Source: Bacteroidota bacterium
Lineage (GTDB): Bacteria > Bacteroidota > Ignavibacteria > Ignavibacteriales > Melioribacteraceae
Assembly: GCA_018818165.1 (NCBI GenBank)
Contig: JAHISP010000089.1
Span: forward strand, 1-38,994
DNA length: 38,994 nucleotides
Direction of reading: 5' to 3'
Part shown: positions 35,656 through 38,994 of the stretch, piece by piece
Position numbering within the stretch: the stretch's first letter is position 1
How the letters are laid out: every line of letters begins with the position of its first letter
Position numbers and translations under genes: made by a program
The notes under the pieces: model-generated
What the model was told of the DNA's origin: nothing
The model's database searches: none
What the model saw: only the letters and a program-made list of their open reading frames with translations

Positions 35656-35761
35656 AATTAGAATGCTAAAGTTAACACTATTTTATATGATTTGCAAGTT
35701 ATTTAGAGCCCTATTGTTGACTCCACAATTAACCTAAATTATTTATTTCAAATAAGATAAA

Positions 35762-38260
35762 CTATTTTAACAAACTCATTTTACCTATAAATCTATCTTC
35801 AGATATTTTTATTTCATAAAAGTAAACTCCAGAAGTTACTTTGGTATTTTTATTGTTTGTTCCATTCCATTCAAACAAATAATTACCTGCTTGAAGCACT
35901 TGATTTAACAATAATTTCACCTCTTCTCCTCTAATATTAAAGACTGTTAGCTTAACTTTTTTGTTGGAAAGTTTGGCTGGAACTGCAAAATTAATAGTTG
36001 TACTTGGATTAAATGGATTAGGATAATTTTGTGCAATTATATGCGTTTGGGGAATAATTGGATTATTAATTGGTTCATCAACATCTGTTAGCAAACTTAA
36101 AGTGCTTTCTTGTTTATTTCCATCAACATCTGCCAAATAAATTTTCGTCCATTCTGGTCTAGTGGAAAGTTTCAAATAGCTTTCTTGCCATTCAGAATCG
36201 TTCATTCTAAAAAAATCTGTGGTTGTATATTCGTGATAACTATAAACTGGACCAACAAAGGCAACATTTTCACCATTGGTTAGTATTGTGTTCATTATTG
36301 CTAAATCAATTTTGCCAGTTCCAGAATGAGCAACCCAACCCACCATATTTCCAAATTCATCCGTTGGCGCAGTATGATAATCCACAACTAAATAATCTGC
36401 ATCCATATCAGTATAAAATAATTTTGGATACCATCCATCATAACTAACAGCACCGCACATTGTCCGAGGATTAGTTAAAGTTCTCTTCATAAACTTAATT
36501 TCAGAATCCAAAAGACCTATCCCATTTAATTCTTTTTTTGCAATTGATTCGAGAGTGTCGCATTTTTCGTAAAAATTTGTAAAATATTCTCTCATATGAT
36601 CAGAACTAAAATTAAGTTCCAACATTTTATCATTAAAATTTTTTGCTAATATTTTGAGTGATGCAAACAATTCGGGAACAGGTTCAACATAGCAATGAGG
36701 ATAAAAGCAAGTATACCCTCCTGAGTATGATTGTTTTGCATAAAGAATATTATCATGTCGTAATTCTGTCCAAGAGCCAAGTTGAGAATTCATTTTTTGC
36801 TGCCACCAGGCTGCAGTTTGCATAAATTCTGGATAAATGGTTCTGTCCGTTGGAGGATTCAACTTCCTAATTGAGTTTAGCCATCCATTATAAACTGTAC
36901 TATTCCAAAAATCAGAATCATATGCATCAACCAAATAGCGAACACCAGCCAAATTTGGAGCGTAATTAAATTCATCTAATTCCTTAACTAATAGCTGTGA
37001 TGCTGCATTATTTCCAAGAGCAAATAAAATATCCAGAGTTGATGGCAACATTCTTGTTTTTTTTACTTTATCATAAACAACACTACCTGTAACATAAGAA
37101 TCGATAACAAAGCGTTGACCAAACATTAAAAATGCAGATGCCGGTTTAATTTCATCTTCACTTTCCGGATTATGTATTAATACTTGCGATAGAATTTTTT
37201 GTGGAGCAAAAGGTTGTTTTGATAACGTATCTTGATAGGATTTAAAATAATTAGTATCAGCCAAAGCAGAACAGTTAGTAAATCCCATTTTGTTTTTTAG
37301 CACATCAAGATTAGTAAATGTAACATTATCCTGTTCACCAACAAATGCTTCTATTACTTCTTCAATCTCTTTGTAGTTTTGATCTAGATTGCCACTTTCT
37401 TGTAACTCAAGAATCAAGTTTGACATTATTGCCTGTCGTTGAACTTCAACTAATTTAGGTTTTACAAGCGCATCTGGAGCAATTAAATAAAGCTCCATTC
37501 TTCCAAGCCAAATCATTGCTTTAAAATAAGTTGCCAATTCTGGTCTAATATCATCATCGTAATGCCCACGTACTTTAAATTGACTAAAATCAATTTTCCT
37601 TTTCGTTTCCGAAAAAAATGGTATTTCCTCAAACTCTTCTTTATCTATTTTTGTCATAAAGTGAGTAGTTTCCACTTCATTTTCAGGATAAAAAGGCTTA
37701 CTGTTATTATCTAAAATTTTTCTAACAACTGAAAGATAAAGGTCAACATCCATTAATCTTTCTTTCATATAATCTGATTGATATTTGCTTTCAAGGTTTG
37801 GTATTTCTAATACTAGTTTATTCAAAAATTCTTTTAATTTTGGAATTAAGGTTGTCATTTCCACATCAATTAAAATATCATCGTATGATTTATGGAAAGC
37901 ATGCAAAATCATATCAGATGTTATAAATAGCGGTAAATCCTTTTGGAAAACATCTTCAATTGTTGAAACAAAACTTTCTTTTCCCAGTCTTTCTGAAACA
38001 ACAAATCCATTTTTTTGAATTAACGACTTTTCATCTTCAGTTAAATTGTATTTAACGTAAATTGAATCCGCAAAAAGTGCGCTATTCCAGTCTGAAATTA
38101 TACTTTGTTTAAACTCACCCGCATTATTCATTTGCAACAATTGTTCAGCAGATAAATTGGTGTTAGTTTGCACAAAATTTTGATAATCCTCAAAACTAAA
38201 TGAAGACTGTGAAAAAGAGACAAGAAATGGAAGTAATATTATTGTTAATAATTTTTTCAT
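35762..38260 (-). CDS. Secreted DUF3160 family protein with T9SS type A sorting domain
   Basis: 832 residues from the second of two adjacent ATGs (38260), which has better spacing to GAGGGA; the first (38263) adds one Met. Signal peptide MKKLLTIILLPFLVSFS. Residues about 60-690 match the DUF3160 family (LPLFITSDMILHAFHKSYDDIL, ATYFKAMIWLGRMELYL, SWTELRHDNILYAKQSYSGG, YLVVDYHTAPTDEFGNMVGW), a large helical domain of unknown biochemical role. The C-terminus is a type A sorting domain (QNYPNPFNPST, SGVYFYEIKI, GKMSLLK), so surface export is expected. It is likely monocistronic: 176 nt free of genes before it and a terminator after. In the upstream gap TACCTTTT near 38303 resembles the Bacteroidota -7 box, but no good -33 partner is seen. 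Confidence 0.9.
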   Translation of the reverse strand: MKKLLTIILLPFLVSFSQSSFSFEDYQNFVQTNTNLSAEQLLQMNNAGEFKQSIISDWNSALFADSIYVKYNLTEDEKSLIQKNGFVVSERLGKESFVSTIEDVFQKDLPLFITSDMILHAFHKSYDDILIDVEMTTLIPKLKEFLNKLVLEIPNLESKYQSDYMKERLMDVDLYLSVVRKILDNNSKPFYPENEVETTHFMTKIDKEEFEEIPFFSETKRKIDFSQFKVRGHYDDDIRPELATYFKAMIWLGRMELYLIAPDALVKPKLVEVQRQAIMSNLILELQESGNLDQNYKEIEEVIEAFVGEQDNVTFTNLDVLKNKMGFTNCSALADTNYFKSYQDTLSKQPFAPQKILSQVLIHNPESEDEIKPASAFLMFGQRFVIDSYVTGSVVYDKVKKTRMLPSTLDILFALGNNAASQLLVKELDEFNYAPNLAGVRYLVDAYDSDFWNSTVYNGWLNSIRKLNPPTDRTIYPEFMQTAAWWQQKMNSQLGSWTELRHDNILYAKQSYSGGYTCFYPHCYVEPVPELFASLKILAKNFNDKMLELNFSSDHMREYFTNFYEKCDTLESIAKKELNGIGLLDSEIKFMKRTLTNPRTMCGAVSYDGWYPKLFYTDMDADYLVVDYHTAPTDEFGNMVGWVAHSGTGKIDLAIMNTILTNGENVAFVGPVYSYHEYTTTDFFRMNDSEWQESYLKLSTRPEWTKIYLADVDGNKQESTLSLLTDVDEPINNPIIPQTHIIAQNYPNPFNPSTTINFAVPAKLSNKKVKLTVFNIRGEEVKLLLNQVLQAGNYLFEWNGTNNKNTKVTSGVYFYEIKISEDRFIGKMSLLK

Positions 38261-38436
38261 CATTCCCTCGGATGAATTATTTTTACTACTGAAAAGGTAG
38301 CTAAAATATAATTAAAAGATAGAAATATTTTTCCTTCAACTTTAATTGCGCAAAGAAAGAACAGCTTCGAAGACGCAAATTTTTTCAACTGTTTTCACTC
38401 GTGCATTCGCTGCTTATTTTTTTTAGGCAAATACTT

Positions 38437-38994
38437 TCAATCTAATGCTGGAACAAATTCTTCTGGAATCACTCCTAAATCAGAAGCAGCACAATTTTCA
38501 ACTACTTGTTTTTCCGTTTTTGCGCCTGGAATAACCGTTTGACAAGCAGGATGCGAAATACAAAAACGCAGACTAACTTGTCCCATACTTTGGTCTGGAT
38601 ATTTATCAAACAAAGGTTTCATTTTTGCTAATTGATTCAAATAGTTTTCAATTTTTTCTGGTGCAAGATTCATACTTCGATGATCATCAGCACTAAATGT
38701 AGAATCCTTTGAAAATTTTCCAGTTAAAAATCCAAACAAAAGTGGAATTCTAACAATAACACCAATTCCATATTTCATAGCTTTAGGAAAAAGAACTTTT
38801 TCAGCTTCTCTTTCAAGTAAATTATATCTCACTTGAATTGAATCAATTAAATCATGATGAGCATCTAAAATATGTGCATGCTCAGTTTCTTTAAAAGACT
38901 GAATGCTAAAACCGGCACTCAAAATTTTTCCATCCTTTTTCAACTGTTCCAGAGCTTCCCAAGGTTCATCTCTTTCAAGTTTCTCCAAGTCAGG
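38437..38994 (-). CDS. Aldo/keto reductase, C-terminal part, 5' end beyond window
   Basis: The frame is open to the window edge (PDLEKLERDEPWEAL...), giving 186 residues of the C-terminal half of an aldo/keto reductase TIM barrel. Visible marks: EALEQLKKDGKILSAGFSIQ (strand and helix 6), DSIQVRYNLLEREAEKVLFP, GIGVIVRIPLLFGFLTGKF, and the NADPH-site region CISHPACQTVIPGAKTEKQV. The catalytic Tyr, Asp and Lys lie in the missing half. Such enzymes reduce carbonyl compounds with NADPH; the substrate cannot be told. The stop is followed by an AT-rich gap with no clear terminator. Confidence 0.88.
   Translation of the reverse strand, partial: PDLEKLERDEPWEALEQLKKDGKILSAGFSIQSFKETEHAHILDAHHDLIDSIQVRYNLLEREAEKVLFPKAMKYGIGVIVRIPLLFGFLTGKFSKDSTFSADDHRSMNLAPEKIENYLNQLAKMKPLFDKYPDQSMGQVSLRFCISHPACQTVIPGAKTEKQVVENCAASDLGVIPEEFVPALD

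Noticed and set aside
261-38018. Many plus-strand open frames of 60-160 codons
   Set aside because: All lie opposite well-supported minus-strand genes, have no family-like sequence and no consistent ribosome sites. They are antisense shadows of AT-rich genes.
38340-38400. TTGCG...CGCAA with CTTCGAAG as a terminator or repeat element
   Set aside because: The stem is short with a long loop, no gene on the right strand ends there, and only one copy is present in the window.
1-38994. CRISPR arrays, insertion sequences, prophage, tRNA or rRNA genes
   Set aside because: I looked for regular spaced repeats, transposase or integrase motifs and clover-leaf or rRNA sequences in the gaps and saw none; the gaps are mostly under 180 bp.

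Overview
The window is strongly AT-rich and every gene I can support (33, two cut by the window edges) lies on the minus strand, so read it from high to low coordinates. It looks like a chromosome of a Bacteroidota/Ignavibacteria-type bacterium. Four genes encode secreted proteins of the type IX secretion (T9SS) style; three show the C-terminal sorting domain with the QNYPNPFNPST box that is typical of Ignavibacteria and relatives, and the fourth runs off the window before that point. There is also a periplasmic-propeller histidine kinase, the canonical rimP-nusA-infB block, and ftsK followed directly by lolA. The assignment rests on protein style only, not on a marker gene phylogeny.

Layout in transcription order. 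(1) 38994-38437: 3' part of an aldo/keto reductase. (2) 38260-35762: secreted DUF3160-type protein with a sorting domain, followed by a terminator-like hairpin at 35655-35634. (3) 35596-26647: an eight-gene translation/RNA block rimP-nusA-infB-rbfA-truB-ribF-rpsO-pnp, closed by a strong intrinsic terminator. (4) 26493-22357: dus, rng, an internally deleted transaldolase-like gene, gcvT, then a hairpin. (5) 22270-15232: comB, ftsK, lolA, a flippase-like membrane protein, a beta-barrel protein, uppP and a lipoprotein cyclophilin, mostly touching or overlapping: an envelope and division cluster. (6) 15144-12808: holA, an ECF sigma factor and its likely anti-sigma factor, ended by a terminator. 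(7) 12710-1: a sensor kinase with 14 propeller repeats, a NarL-type response regulator, two unassigned lipoproteins, a T9SS beta-propeller protein, an outer-membrane barrel protein and two T9SS-style adhesin-like proteins. This last part looks like a sensing and surface-protein region.

The most unusual thing seen is not a gene but a set of short palindromes. Two families sit in frame inside T9SS passenger genes. Family A (34 bp) occurs at the same loop in the two paralogous proteins at the low-coordinate end, with a compensatory base-pair change between copies. Family B (arms CACAGA...TCTGTG plus CTACG) occurs in two otherwise unrelated T9SS genes and is translated in different frames. They resemble, in principle, the palindromic elements known inside Rickettsia genes. 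Further palindromes (CAATAGCAT...ATGCTATTG; a 28-bp perfect one after the cyclophilin gene) are intergenic. A second notable item is the transaldolase-family gene at 23788-23453, which has lost about half its length including the Schiff-base lysine but keeps a good start site and an open frame.

I see no tRNA, rRNA, CRISPR array, insertion sequence or prophage gene. The longest stretch without a gene is 271 bp (3700-3970).
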